A stretch of 64,000 nt of DNA from Spinacia oleracea (GCF_020520425.1 NC_079491.1:3658001-3722000); one strand, 5' to 3'. Numbered from the stretch's first letter, positions 32,801-42,990 are shown. Notes: generated by a model not told the origin, from the letters alone. Numbers and translations are program-made.

Positions 32801-33898
32801 CTTTCATGTGGTATACAACTTAATATATGGATTTTATCTTGTTTGATCTCAGGATTGTGAGGTGGGTTGATGAGGAGGAAGAGAGGTTAAAGTCATCTGG
32901 AGAGAATAGTTTACATTATGTAATCTTGGATATGAGAGGTATGTTTGTGTTTTACCATGTCCATATGAATGGTGACTTGTTGTTGTATGATTTTTATGTA
33001 TGATTTGGCTATAAACTTTTACTACATAGTCCATATACAAGAAGTGAAATGGCACTAACCAACGTTAGGTGACACCAATGGTTACAAGTTCGAATCCCAC
33101 AATTACTAGACCTGGTCATCTTGAGCCCGTCACATTGGCCCAACATGACCCACTAAATAGCGGGTTTTGAGCAGATTTTAAGGCCTGTTTTCAGACCCAG
33201 TTTGATTTTTTTTTTTTAAAAGGCGGTTTTGGGCTACTGTAAACTGCACTTTTGGTTATATAAGTGATATAGCCCAAAATGGCGGGGTTTAGGCATAAAA
33301 TCAGTCTGAACTTAGGCCCGACTCGACACAATGGGTTGATTTTTTTACCCGACTCGACCGGAACCCAACCTGCCCCGTCTTTTTCAGGTCTAACCGTTAC
33401 AAAGATCTTACGACGTGGTGAGTCTAGACAATTACTGCGTTACATAGTGAATGTTACGAAGTATTTTGGTAAGACGAGTTTAAACTTTGGAGAGAAACTA
33501 AAAGATTATATTATTTTTTTGGCATTGCAGCTGTTACATGCATTGATACAAGTGGGATCAGCATGTTTGAAGAAGTTCACAAGGTCATCGACAGAAGAAA
33601 ACTTCAGGTAATAAATTTAGTTTCACAAATGTTCATCAAAATAGATCGATACTACATACTTCGTACTACGTATAAATTTACATTTTCTTACCAAATTGTG
33701 TGTCAATTTCAGCTTGTATTAGCAAGCCCTGGAGGAGAAGTGATGAAGAAATTAGACAGAGCAAACTTTATAGAAAAATTAGGGCAAGAATGGATACATT
33801 TGACCGTTGGGGAGGCAGTTGGAGCATGTAGGTACATGCTTCATACTTACAAGTCAAAGTCAACGGCTGAATCAGAGACATGGAGTAACAATGTTTGA
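20838..33898 (+). CDS. SULTR3: Sulfate transporter, SULTR3 group (SLC26 family), intact
   Basis: An H+-coupled sulfate carrier of the SLC26/SulP family; group 3 members act in plastid or internal membranes, which is family knowledge. Exons: 20838-21195, 22606-22813, 26550-26721, 26995-27060, 27484-27597, 29394-29510, 30702-30828, 31495-31781, 32581-32771, 32853-32938, 33531-33607, 33713-33898. All junctions are GT-AG, the phases agree, and the product is 662 residues, the normal length. The N-terminus carries QPFFKSL and [33 protein letters not shown] is the SulP signature at about 100-119; ten or more membrane segments follow to about 483; the C-terminal STAS domain spans about 500-645 with DTSG at 581-584. 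The sequence is closest, from memory, to SULTR3;1. Introns are inflated to 11 kb by transposons, but no exon is hit. Confidence 0.96.
21254..21450 (-). mobile_element. tRNA-derived SINE in sulfate transporter intron 1
   Basis: Read on the minus strand, it has an A box (TGGCATGAGTGG), a B box (GGTTCGAGCC) and a terminal poly(A) (the T run at 21254-21267). It is flanked by TTTGGAACGT at 21244-21253 and 21451-21460, a 10-bp target duplication. A fragment of the same 5' end lies at about 35286-35345. Confidence 0.85.
22884..23273. mobile_element. Stowaway-like MITE, 390 bp, intron 2
   Basis: Starts CTCCTCCATCCGTCCCATAA and ends with TTATGGGACAGAGGGAG, flanked by TA (22882-22883, 23274-23275). 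A decayed relative in reverse orientation lies at about 34550-34850. Confidence 0.85.
23991..24489. mobile_element. MITE of the GTTCTCTTCACC family with a nested Stowaway, intron 2
   Basis: The left end TAGGCTATGTTCTTTGCACC and the right end (opposite strand TAAGGCTACGTTCTCTTCACC) form inverted repeats. The element is split by the complete Stowaway-like MITE at 24067-24325. Confidence 0.75.
24067..24325. mobile_element. Nested Stowaway-like MITE, 259 bp
   Basis: Starts CTTCCTCCGTCTTTTAATAC and ends with the complement, flanked by TA (24065-24066, 24326-24327). Confidence 0.85.
24773..25030. mobile_element. Stowaway-like MITE, 258 bp, intron 2
   Basis: Starts CTCCCTCCGTCCCCTAATAC and ends GTATTAAGGGACAGAGGGAG, flanked by TA. 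It is the same subfamily as 24067-24325; a right-half relic lies at about 53486-53552. Confidence 0.9.
25348..25928. mobile_element. Stowaway-like MITE split by a CACTA-type MITE, intron 2
   Basis: Outer ends: left CTCTGTCAGTTTCTGAATAA, right CAAATGAAGGAG, with flanking TA (25346-25347, 25929-25930). The internal order matches the 24773-25030 subfamily but is interrupted at 25449-25713. Confidence 0.6.
25449..25713. mobile_element. CACTA-type MITE, copy 2, nested
   Basis: The left end reads ACTACAAGGAATTATACC, the right end ATACAAATTATTATAGT, and the body carries CGACGGG/CCCGTCG words. It is an inverted and more decayed relative of 12565-12837. Confidence 0.8.
26161..26417. mobile_element. 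Stowaway-like MITE, 257 bp, intron 2
   Basis: Starts CTTCGTCCGTTCTTAAATAT and ends ATATTCAAGAACTGAGGGAG, flanked by TA (26159-26160, 26418-26419). It sits about 130 bp before exon 3. Confidence 0.8.
27089..27355. mobile_element. CACTA-type MITE, copy 3, intron 4
   Basis: The left end TCTACAAGAATTTGTATC and the right end (opposite strand CACTACAAGAAATTGTAC) are flanked by ACA (27086-27088, 27356-27358). It starts only 28 bp after the exon 4 donor. Confidence 0.85.
27983..28002. repeat. C20 homopolymer, intron 5
   Basis: Twenty C in a row inside sulfate transporter intron 5. One of several long C or G runs in the window. Confidence 0.9.
28854..29109. mobile_element. Stowaway-like MITE, 256 bp, intron 5
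   Basis: Starts CTTCTTCTGTTTTGAAAATA and ends ATATTTCCGAAACGGAGGAAG, flanked by TA (28852-28853, 29110-29111). Confidence 0.8.
29612..29886. mobile_element. GC-rich hAT-like MITE relic, intron 6
   Basis: Begins TAAAGATGTTCGTGAGCCGG and ends CAGCCATCTTTA, the TIR of the family at 43444-43668 and 44161-44518. The flanking 8 bp do not match, so it is older or rearranged. Confidence 0.65.
29974..30181 (+). mobile_element. 5'-truncated LINE tail, intron 6
   Basis: The unit ends TTGCGTCAAAAAAAAAAA and is flanked by GACTAATTAAAGCTTTC at 29957-29973 and 30182-30198, an exact 17-bp target duplication. Length and tail fit a 5'-truncated LINE insertion. No coding sequence remains. Confidence 0.85.
31774..32172. 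repeat. Tandem duplication spanning the exon 8 splice donor
   Basis: 31774-31870 (GATCGCGGTAAGTATGTTAA...CACTTCACCTGGTTTGG) and about 32083-32172 (AATCGCGGTAAATATGTTCA...CACTTCACCTGGTCCGG) are diverged copies. Each is followed by a GC-rich hAT-like unit. The second copy includes a near-copy of the donor site, CGCGGTAAATATG. Confidence 0.7.
32174..32469. mobile_element. GC-rich hAT-like MITE, intron 8
   Basis: Starts TAAAGATGGTCATGGGTCGG and ends ACACATCCATCTTTA. A related left half starts at about 31872 (TAAGATGTCCGTGAG). The family is G+C-rich, with GGGCCGGG words. Confidence 0.75.
33107..33392. mobile_element. hAT-like MITE, intron 10
   Basis: The ends TAGACCTG and CAGGTCTA are inverted repeats. 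The flanking 8-mers ACAATTAC and ACCGTTAC match at six of eight places. The interior has GGCCTG and GGGTTTTGGGC words. Confidence 0.6.
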
Positions 33899-34292
33899 CC
33901 TGTACTAATTAATTTTGTTTTTGTGCTTTATTACAAGAAGTTAATTATGAGCAATTAGATAGGTGGGGGAAGTAAGTATTTGCTTCATACTTAATTAAAT
34001 GAATTAAGAAAAGAGTTGTATTGTTTTTGGATTATGAGTTTGTAATCGGTCAGGTCGGATTATCCGATCACCTCAAGACTCAAGTGGGTAAAGAAAAGTT
34101 GTAATGTGATTCTTCATTGGCAGCTTTTTATGCCTTCCAATTATTAATCATCAAGATGTAAAATTACTACTATTTTGTAGCACATCAAATGATGCAAGTG
34201 TGTACTTTATGAATCATGAAAAGTTTTTTCCACTTCTCCTAATGTATCAATTTGATTTTCATATACAAATTTATTATTAGCTAAAACTCATA

Positions 34293-34490
34293 AAATCTTA
34301 ACTAATTGATTTCATTGCTTAACTAATCAGTTTTATTGTTTAACTAATTGGTTCGGTGCTTAACTAATTTGTTCGGTTGCATAACTAATAGGTTCTGTTG
34401 CTTAACTAATTGAATTTCAGACTTAACTAATTGATTTCAGTGGTTAACTAATTAGTTAAAGTGCATAACTAATTGGTTCCAGTGCGTAAA
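34293..34490. repeat. TTAACTAATTGGTTTCA tandem array, copy 2
   Basis: About ten units of CTTAACTAATTGATTTCAGT-type sequence downstream of the sulfate transporter gene. It is the internal array of the MITE family at 1780-2018, here without clear outer ends. Confidence 0.65.
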
Positions 34491-34549
34491 AGTGGTATAA
34501 CCATTACAACGTATTTCCTAAAAGTTTGTAATAAAACAATAAATTATTT

Positions 34550-34852
34550 GTACTTTTAAGATAAAGTACATGTTAGGTGGCTCTTAGGGAGAGAGAAATT
34601 AGGGATTAAATGTGTGTAAATAATAAATGTGCCTCAAAAAGACAAAAACCAAACACATGAGTTGAACAAAAGTCAGAAAGTACAATTTTCAAAGTAAAAA
34701 TTATGACTATTTAAGGATAATATTGGATTACAGTTTGTGCATGAGGGTATTATGGTAAAAATTTAATGGTTTTAAATAGAAATAGACACATTATTTAGGG
34801 ACACTATTTTGGAAAAACATGCATTATATTTTGGGACGGATTGAATAAAAAA
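34550..34852. mobile_element. Decayed Stowaway-like MITE
   Basis: Shares words in reverse order with 22884-23273 (for example GACACTATTTTGG...TTTTGGGACGGA). The left end is not recognisable. Confidence 0.5.
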
Positions 34853-35285
34853 CTAAAATTTGTATTTTACCACCTAAAAACATTGTTATTGAAGTTTATA
34901 TTAAACTAGAGCTTCTAAACATACTGTAAAAGTTTAGTACGTAATTCCATCTTTTTTAAAAAGTCAATATATATGCACATTTTATAATGGGGCGATCAAT
35001 GTATAGTAAATTGGTGATAATATAAACTAGATTTTAGCCCGTGCGATGCACGTATGTTTAAATAAATATACTATGTATATACCACTTTTATAAATTAGAT
35101 TAGATTAGATTAGTTTTTGATTTTGCATTGAATTTCATTTTAGATTTTTTATTATTATTTTTATTATGAGAGTGTTTGTTTCTGGATGCGTAATATTAAT
35201 AATTAATTAATAAAAAATATCTACGTGACACTTAATCATTTCTTTACGTGGCACTCAACTTTTTTAATTCAAAATTAATTTTGAA
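34853..35285. other. Intergenic, no gene recognised
   Basis: AT-rich; includes a short GATTA repeat near 35097-35111. No coding signal. Confidence 0.5.
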
Positions 35286-35345
35286 ATCTTATTGAGACCT
35301 TGGTTAATGAGCGAGAGATCCTTAACCACTCAAGCCAACCTCAAT
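35286..35345 (-). mobile_element. SINE 5' fragment
   Basis: The minus strand reads AATTGAGGTTGGCTTGAGTG, continuing to GGTCTC, matching the first 60 bp of the SINE at 21254-21450 including the A box. The B box and tail are missing. Confidence 0.7.
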
Positions 35346-35512
35346 TGGTAAAGAAATCTATACCTATTATGACTTATTTTTTGAAGGGAAGATTGACCTT
35401 TGATATCAATGCGTAACTATTTAATTAAAAAATACAATAATTTGGTAATAAGTCGATCTTATACCGTTTTATATTTCTCCCCTCGTACTATTTTTCCGAG
35501 TTCTGACTAACT

Positions 35513-36105
35513 AGACCCTGCTCTTTATAGCTGAGCGGAACTGAAGTCAGTTGAATGCTCCTACACTGAATTAAACTGAACTAAACTGAATTTACCTTAA
35601 CAGAATATTACTGAATTGGAATAAAAATAATAAATAATAACTAATAAGTAATAAATAATAAATAATACTTTGTATATAATAAATAATAATTACTAATTAC
35701 ACATATTATTACTACTAATTTTAACTTTTAAGTATTAAAATACTTCATAATAATTAATTATTATTAAATAATTACTACCTCCGTTCCTAAATGATCTTTA
35801 CGGTTACTATTTGCACGGTAATTAAGGAATTTTGGTGAACATGTGATGGTGGGGTAACAAATGGAAAATGAGTGGCTATAAATTGTCCAACAATGTGAGT
35901 GGGTGGAAACTAATATTAAAGTATTGTGAGTGGGTAAGTTATTGTGGGCCAAATAAGAGTAAAAATGGAATAAAGTAGGATTGTAAAGAACTTTCAGGAA
36001 TAGACTAAAACGGAAAGCGTAAAGAACTTTTAGGAACGGAGGTAGTATTAATTATTAAAGTGAACTGAATGCTTCTGAACAGAACTGGACAGAACCGGGC
36101 TTTCC
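35513..36105. mobile_element. MITE of the CTTTTCAGTTCAGT family with a nested Stowaway
   Basis: The ends AGACCCTGCTCTTTATAGCT and (opposite strand) GAAAGCCCGGTTCTGTCC are accompanied by repeated AACTGAACTAAACTGAAT words at both sides. The family is that of 14924-15901. A complete Stowaway-like MITE (35775-36045) is nested in the centre. Confidence 0.6.
35775..36045. mobile_element. Nested Stowaway-like MITE, 271 bp
   Basis: Starts CTACCTCCGTTCCTAAATGA and ends TTTTAGGAACGGAGGTAG, flanked by TA (35773-35774, 36046-36047). Confidence 0.85.
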
Positions 36106-36408
36106 TAACGACTGGTTTGTCAGCAACAGTATAGAACTCAAGCCCAAGAAGCAAGAGCTAGTACAGGTTCAACTTTACAATGCATCAACTTACACGAGTT
36201 CTCAATTTCAATTTCAATTTCTTCAAATTTCCACCTGCAATTTTATCTATATCTCATCATCTTCTCGTCAAATTTCATTACTGCGTTCCTCCTCACAGCT
36301 TTAAGGTTCGTCATTTGGAGATGCTACTTCCATTTTTCCGAAATTTAATTTGCTAATCTAATACTAACAATTTTTTTGCAAAAAAATGAAATTTGCATAA
36401 TTTGACAG

Positions 36409-38105
36409 GTTTCCAGGTGGCCAAACGAGGAATGCGATGATTTTTTGCCATGGTTGTAGAAGAAGGCTAGGGTTCAGATTTCTGAAGTGCTTTCAATTGG
36501 AAATTCTGATTTTTGAAGGTTCAATTTTTTAATTTTTTGATGGTTACATTGATTAGTGTTAGAAATTGTTGTGAATTTAAAATAGATAGTGGTAAGATTC
36601 CAAGCCAACCTTTGATCAGTTGTATGCATTGTGTATTGTAAATTTTCGAGCTTTCGAAATTATTTGGCTCATGAACCTACAATGAGTTGCCTGGAAATTT
36701 GTTCATGTTGTGCACTCTTGTTTTATGGAATACTAGTAATACAGAAAGGTAAAATCCAAGTCTTTTTTTGCTGAGAATACTAGCATAATGCTAAGAGTGA
36801 AAAAGTAATCTGCAATGTCTGCACTAAGCTAAAAAGGCAAGCTTGAAATCTGGAATTATTTTTTAAAAGTATTTTGTTAGTTTCTCTAGTGTTTTTTTCT
36901 GGTTTTATTTACTGATTGAAGAGGGGAAAGAGAAACTCAGAAACAGATTAGATGAAGCGAAAGAAAAATGAAATGTAATTGGCCAGCTTAGGGTATGAGA
37001 ATGTTGAGTGATGTTTTTTAATTTCTGTTCGTCAAGAAATAAGTGTTTTGTCGTCCCAAACGCTAATCGTGAAATCCAATTATTAGTCATTACTTATTTT
37101 GGCTTCAAAAATAGTATGGTTCCTCTGTTGTCCAACATATGCATTTGGACACGTTTGCCAACGCACTGAACATATGTTTTATACAGTTTATTAATTATCA
37201 AACATGTTCAAAGTTAGTATAGAAATAGTGTAAAAAGCCAAATGATATTTGAAATTTTCCAAATTGTGGAGTATTTTATTCTTGGTGCTCAGTTGTGAGT
37301 GTTGGACTACAGTTGGTGAGTGTTGGTGATGATTCAATGAGCCTTCTAACTTTCACCTCGCCGTTTATTTTTGTTTTCCCTTTACAGGTCCTTGTTTGCT
37401 TGTAAGAGTATACAAGCTGGAGACTGCCTACTGAAAGTTCCTTTTAATGTGGTAATTGTTGTGGAGGAAGTTCTATTACATCCAAGATACTTAACTACCT
37501 CAACTTTTCTCAAGAAACTGTCACTTTTGAATTGACAGCAAATATCTCCTGATAATGTCCTGCCTGAAATCAAGCCTTTGCTCACTGATGCAGTAGGGAC
37601 TGATGCAAAACTTGCAATTGTTATTCTAGTTGAGCAGAAAAAAGGTCAGGTATGTTTTGAAATTCAGATAATGACCCCAGCTGGGATGAAGATTGAAGAT
37701 TGAAGAACTATCTTTAAATACCGTAGACTTACATTAGTCAAAGGTTATTACTGTTAGGTGTCACTGGCTTATCCACTTCTTATTAAAGTAGAATGATCAA
37801 CTATTATTTGATTTTTGGATTGTGATGGAAATTGGATCTCTTCTTACTTATTTTTGGGAGTAAAACGTTCAATTTGTTTAGTGTCGCACGGCCTGCCCCC
37901 CCCCCCCCCCCTACGGACGAGCTTCGCATTCTGCATTGGATAAAGTTGATATTGATTTTAATTTGCTTTGGTAGGATATTTACTTTGTCTATAGGATCTA
38001 AGTAAACTGGAGTTTGATATTATGTTTCCCTATTCTTCCTGGCAGAGTTCTGAATGGGCTCCTTACATCTCTCGTCTTCCTCAGCATGGAGACTTGCATA
38101 GCACG
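36409..38105 (+). pseudogene. SET-domain lysine methyltransferase (LSMT-like), 5' half, broken
   Basis: Intact relatives are plant SET-domain proteins of the Rubisco methyltransferase-like (At1g01920) group that methylate lysines. Four exons with GT-AG introns can be read: 36409-36518, 37388-37451, 37539-37649 and 38046-38105. The conceptual reading goes CDDFLPWL, stop, KKARVQISEVLSIGNSDF, stop, R-SLFACKSIQAGDCLLKVPFN, QISPDNVLPEIKPLLTDAVG, SSEWAPYISRLPQHG. In-frame stops are TAG at 36457-36459 and TGA at 36514-36516, each one base from the expected Glu (GAG) and Gly (GGA) codons. No start codon is seen, and the catalytic SET core and C-terminus are not found downstream. It is an unprocessed, truncated pseudogene. 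The family call is from memory of the conserved phrase around SEWAPYISRLPQ. Confidence 0.75.
37896..37911. repeat. C16 homopolymer
   Basis: Sixteen C in a row in the SET pseudogene intron between 37649 and 38046. Confidence 0.9.
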
Positions 38106-39301
38106 GTAGTTACATTTCCCTTTTTTGGATATGTTTTTTCTTTTATATTCTTGCATTGTGTTGTGCTGTGAATAGCGTTTTTTTTGTTAATTCCGTCCTG
38201 AATTTTGTTTCCCTGGTCTTTTGCGTTTATTGTGAGTTTTCATTTTTCTTTTTGCTGCACCATTTGACAAATAATCTCATGTATATGTGTGTTTACCTTG
38301 TTTAAGTGTTTTCCGTGATTATATACTTCCATCAAGTTAGCAGGGGTAGTTAATTTGTTGTTAATTAGTCATTTACGTTTCTTACTTTCTTGTTGTTAAT
38401 TTGTTGTATTAGGCTATTAGCATTATCGGAAATACTAGCATAGTTTTTTTTTTTAGTTTACCTGTATCTTTATTTTTTTGATACGTGGGATTGTTTGAGG
38501 TCACGACCTAAGTTCATCGTGCAAGTTGAACAACTAGAATTTAATGTTTTGAGTTGAACAAAAGGTAGTCCAATCTATTGCGTCTGTGAATCATGGAACA
38601 AGGTCATGGATTCGAAGTCTTTGTCTGAAATTTAAGTCTTACATGATGTGCTATAGGACATTGCTTGCAGATATTTGGGTATTACCAAGATGATATTTGA
38701 TTCATCTTTCAGGAGTTGCCTTTGTGCTTCACACAGTTTAGTTTCTGCTATTTTATCTTGTAGGTTTCATGGGTAACTTTCTTTCTCAAGCTTGTTTTCG
38801 AGAAATTCCTCTTGTTAATTCAGTTTCTAGAATATGCCTAGTCAAACACACGACTTCCTGTACAGTGTTATGGTCACAACTCACAAGTCTCAAGCCTTTT
38901 TTCCTGCATTTGACCTAAAATTTTCATTCTTTGGCATATGTTTGAGGCTCTGTCTTTACAACTTGGCATAACTCGTGCTGATTTTACTGGCAGTGCATTA
39001 GGGAGGTTTTAATGTGTTACAAAAAGAGTTATTTTGTACTTTTCCTGCTTCTCGTTTGGTACAATGATGATTGTTTTAAGATGTTATTTGCTCTACATCT
39101 TGGCACGACAGTTAACCGTCTTTGAAATATTGTTAGTAGACTAACTTGAACTGATGACGCAGTAGTATTCTCTATAATGTTGTAGATAATGAAATAATAA
39201 ATCCTATTATTTAATGTCGTAGGTAATGAAACATAGATTACTGAGCACAATCTTTTCACACCTTTCATAACTGATTCCCGATTTCAAACTCTCTAAGGTG
39301 C
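38106..39301. other. No gene recognised downstream of the SET fragment
   Basis: I looked for the rest of the SET-domain gene and for S16 exons here and found neither. The composition is intron-like (T-rich). Confidence 0.5.
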
Positions 39302-39694
39302 TTGTTTAAGCTGATTATGGTATTAGCTATGTGTTTGGAATTGGCCAAACCCATACTTAATGTTCGGTTTAGTTATTTAACAAAATCTGAAACCTGGGGG
39401 ACCCACCCTCCAAACGGCCAAGGTATGGGTTTCTCATACCCCGGAGGAGATGGGTTTGGAGGAAACTTCCACCCCTGGAATCAGCCATCAAAGCCTCTTC
39501 CTTTTCTATCTCGTTCAATGACCGCCATCAACCTTAACCAACGCCAGGAAAGCCTTGCCAGTGTTGCCACCATAACTCCCAATCACCGACCACATGTAAG
39601 CAATTCACCAATCACACCATATCCACCACGACAACCACATACCTCCATAGAAAAACAGAACGAAAATAATGGACTGCCTATAATAAAAAATTAG
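39302..39694 (+). CDS. Unrecognised proline- and glycine-rich open frame
   Basis: A 130-codon frame, with no intron evident. The second half is rich in Pro, Gly, Asn and Ser (QGMGFSYPGGDGFGGNFHPW, then PITPYPPRQPHTS), while the first is hydrophobic. It ends where a 116-bp tandem duplication begins. It lies in transposon-like sequence beside an LTR remnant (40261-40760) and may be a leftover of a gag-type or plant coding region. I do not recognise the family and cannot show that it is expressed. Confidence 0.25.
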   Translation: MFKLIMVLAMCLELAKPILNVRFSYLTKSETWGTHPPNGQGMGFSYPGGDGFGGNFHPWNQPSKPLPFLSRSMTAINLNQRQESLASVATITPNHRPHVSNSPITPYPPRQPHTSIEKQNENNGLPIIKN

Positions 39695-39918
39695 AAAAAT
39701 TACATATGAACTAATTTCCATCTAGATTGATAGATTTGGCCCAAGTTCCAAATTCCATATATAGAACTAAAGTTGACCTCTAAAAATTAAATGTTCCCCG
39801 TGTAAATTAGAAAAATTACATATGAACTAATTTCCATCTAGATTGATAGATTTGGCCCAAGTTCCAAATTCCAGATTTAGAACTAAAGTTGACCTCTAAA
39901 AATTAAATGTTCCCCGTG
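39691..39918. repeat. Two tandem copies of a 116-bp unit
   Basis: 39691-39806 and 39807-39918 are nearly identical (TTAGAAAAATTACATATGAA...GTTCCCCGTG). One visible difference is CCATATATAGA versus CCAGATTTAGA. This is a recent local duplication. Confidence 0.85.
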
Positions 39919-40260
39919 ACTCATGAGAGAGGCAATGGTAGAAGATGATGTGAAGAGAGAAGGTTGTTTGAACAAGCAGATCAAGAAGAGAAAGAGAAAG
40001 AAAAAAGAGAAAGTGAAAATTGAGCTATGCAAATTCTTAGTGAGGCACTCGTAGAGAGGAAGGTGGAAGGGGAGCAGCCGAGCAGTTATAAGACATGGAG
40101 TATTTTAGATAATGAAACCATGGCATTAACAGAATAAGACCCACCTAAACTTGGGTATTCTAGAATCTCACTTTTTTTGGTTGTAGAGTACGATCCATTG
40201 TTGCTTACCTAATGCCATCGTACTCTCTTGGATAAAGCTCGAGGTAAGGACAGAAAGGAG

Positions 40261-40760
40261 AGTTGAAGAGCATATTAAGACCATTAGACCAGCTATGTTA
40301 TACTTTTCCGTCACTTCGAACTTTGAAAAGATATTGGATATAGTTTATGGCACTTTTGGTGTATTATGTAAAGATGTGTTTATTTCCTAATATCTTTCCT
40401 AGGTCTTGTGTAATTAAGGAGTTTACTTAGGCTCCAAGCCCTAAAGCTACTATATAATGTAAACGCTTCCGCAATTCAATACCAAGTCAATTGACACAAT
40501 TTTTGAAGTTTATCATGGTATTAGAGCAGCCCATTATCAACACCCAAGAAGGGAGGGTCCATTGAATTGATGATTGCAAGATGGAGAAGATTTGAAGATC
40601 TGTTTGGAGCAAGAAGCCCAACAGAATTGATTGCCCCAAGTAGGGGCCATTTGACCTCATGTTGGAAGACCAAAGAAGGCCCAGCAAGGAAGTAGTGACC
40701 TAATCCAAATTGCAAGAAATAAGAAGGGCTCACATGTGAGGGAGAGTGTTGAGAAGATTA
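40261..40760 (+). mobile_element. Remnant of a Copia-type LTR element (PBS and LTR edges)
   Basis: TGGTATTAGAGCAG at 40516-40529 is one base from the Copia initiator-tRNA primer site and directly follows a segment that has an LTR look (a TATATAATGTAAACGC TATA/poly(A) region near 40450). About 235 bp later, GTGAGGGAGAG precedes TGTTGAGAAGATTAACCCAC, which looks like a polypurine tract and an LTR start; a similar start, GTTGAAGAGCATATTAAGAC, lies at about 40262. The short interior would suit a TRIM-like element. The two LTR edges do not align beyond about 20 bp, so this stays tentative. Confidence 0.4.
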
Positions 40761-40839
40761 ACCCACATGTTTCACATGAAATGCAATTATTACCTAATCC
40801 CACCCTCCCCAACCCACACCCAAACATCTTACCATCCTT

Positions 40840-41028
40840 TAAGGTCCTATTCTGCTCATCTTATTTCACTTATTTCAGTACTAGTAAGCTCAATAAGTTC
40901 ATATAAGGGTTACCCAAGTTCAATTTACAATTAAACTAAGTTCTACTAGCTTTTTTTAACAAGTTCAGATAAGTGCGTTTAAGTTTAGATAAGTGAAAGT
41001 CAAGTAAGTAAATAGAAGACACCCTTAC
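40840..41028. mobile_element. Short MITE of the TCTGCTCATCTTATTTC family
   Basis: The left end TAAGGTCCTATTCTGCTCAT and the right end (opposite strand TAAGGGTGTCTTCTATTTAC) are imperfect inverted repeats, with AAGTTCAGATAAGT words inside, as in 14924-15901. Confidence 0.55.
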
Positions 41029-42025
41029 TCCTCTCTTGGAGAATTTTCCTATATCTTTGCAAATTCCTTTATTTCCCCTATTTTTTATAATTCAACATTT
41101 ATTGAAAATCTTCATGTAGGGTTAAATAATTTCATAATGCTAAATTATGAGATTTCTCCTACCATTGCTGCATTTACATGGTTGTTTTTCTCATGTTTGT
41201 CGTTTATACTCAAGTTCATTATCATTAATTTGTTTGCTAGAATTTCTATAGCAGATGTTGGTTATTGTTATTCTGTTTTTCACTTTTTTTGTTCTTCTTT
41301 CTTCTAGAATTTTATCATTAGCGGGGTTCTGTACTTCTGTGTAGTTGTTTACAAGATGTATTACCCTACTTTTTTTTGCTTTTTCGTATTATGTTTGCAT
41401 AAGTTACACTAGTTCGTCTCTTATAAAAAAATTATTACACTAGTTGATCCAGTTTGCTTTGGGGAAAGTAATTTACCAATTTGATATCAAAGTATGAGAA
41501 AGACTACAAGAACGAGTATCTTTCTCCTATTTTCCGGTGGGGCGGTGGGGAATGGAAAAGCAAGCTCAAATTGGATCACTAGTTGATAGATCACGAAGGT
41601 GGTCGTATTCCACATATAAGACCTCCCTTTGTTCTCCCAATTATGTGGAAATTTATTCTTTTTACTGGTCAGCTTTTTTATTCAGAAAACCTTTATCTTC
41701 GCTTGTAAAAGTCAACATCACCTCAATGCTTCTACAGAGCCTCCGATCTTAGGTGTTTTGAGGAGGTTTAGATGTTTTCAGCCTTACCCTACGACGATTG
41801 AGACGCTGTTTCCAACCAACCTTGAATGCTTGTGCTCTTATATAATGTTGTAAATGCTAGCAATTTCTGAAACCAGATGATTGGGAGATAGTACCATGTG
41901 ACAGGGTCTGGAAAATGCTACTTTACCATAGGTTGGCTTGGATCAGTTTAATTGTAGCAAAATGTCTAGTAGGCATGCGATGAATAGAGAGATTCAAAAG
42001 TCATTGGTACTTGGTAGCACTAGAT
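41029..42025. other. No gene recognised
   Basis: Open frames at 41537-41752 and 41629-41853 overlap in different frames and look non-coding. The sequence is T-rich and intron-like. Confidence 0.4.
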
Positions 42026-42231
42026 ATTGAGGGTTGAGTGGTGGGTTTTCTCACTGGGGTTAGTGGAGTATCTCAGGAATTTCGCGCAAGAACTGTCTCT
42101 CAATTCTGTCATGACACGCTCTGTTGATAGCAGATTGAGGGTTGAGTCGTGGGTTTTCTCACTGGGGTTAGTGGAGTATCTCAGGAATTTCGCGCAAGAA
42201 CTGTCTCTCGATTCTGACACGCTCTGTTGAT
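42026..42231. repeat. Two tandem copies of a 108-bp unit
   Basis: 42026-42133 and 42134-42231 share TTGAGGGTTGAGTNGTGGGT through GACACGCTCTGTTGATAG, differing at a few positions (a small insertion CAT near 42108). Confidence 0.85.
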
Positions 42232-42652
42232 AGCTGCATATCCTCCTTTTTGCATGAGTTTGATTTCTTGTTCCTGCAAAAGGTTTTCTTTAGAGTTGCA
42301 TGTAACTTCCATGGATCTTCATTCATCCCTTATTTTTGAATATTTAAAATAATTAACTTTCACATCCCCTTTTAGATTTATTCATTTTTCTTCTTTGTTC
42401 TACTACTGCAAGTTGACATATGTTGCTGGTTTTTTATATAAGCATTCAGGAATTTCATGATCATTTGGTTCTTTGGTCTTGATTGCAATACTTTACTAGA
42501 GCAGGATGTATGTATAGCTGTAATCTAAGCTGTTTTGGTATTGTGCTCTGATATATAATGGCAAATAGGAATCTGTTATTGGAAAGGGAGCATAGGTGTA
42601 TGAACAACTATGTAAAGCATTTTTTTCTTCTTATGTGATTCCGAAATGATTC

Positions 42653-42990
42653 TTAGGTTCCATTTGATTTGACATAAAACACTTTCCTGGAAAAAAGATT
42701 TTCCCATTTCCCTTTGTTGTTTTGTTAAGGGGTGGAAAACAACTTTCCCAATGTGGAAAACATTTTCCTTTTGTAAAGAAGGATTGCCATATTTTCCTCC
42801 CTAACATCCCTACTTCCTTACATTTCTTGTTATATCCTCCCATCCATCCTCTCCTTCCCACCTCCATTTTGTTTTTCTCCATATTTTTTCTTGTAACGAA
42901 ACAAACAAAGGAAAACTATTTAACCATTGTATTTTCTCTTGAAAATTATTCTCCATTGAAAATGTTTTCCGTTGAAACAAAGGACCCTTA
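42653..42990. mobile_element. MITE with GGAAAA/TTTTCC interior
   Basis: The left end TTAGGTTCCATTTGATTTGA and the right end (opposite strand TTAAGGGTCCTTTGTTTCAA) are imperfect inverted repeats. The interior carries repeated GTGGAAAACAACTTTCC words. Confidence 0.6.

Noticed and set aside
33075-33106. SINE B box GTTCGAATCC near 33090
   Set aside because: No A box, tail or target duplication accompanies it; a chance match cannot be excluded.
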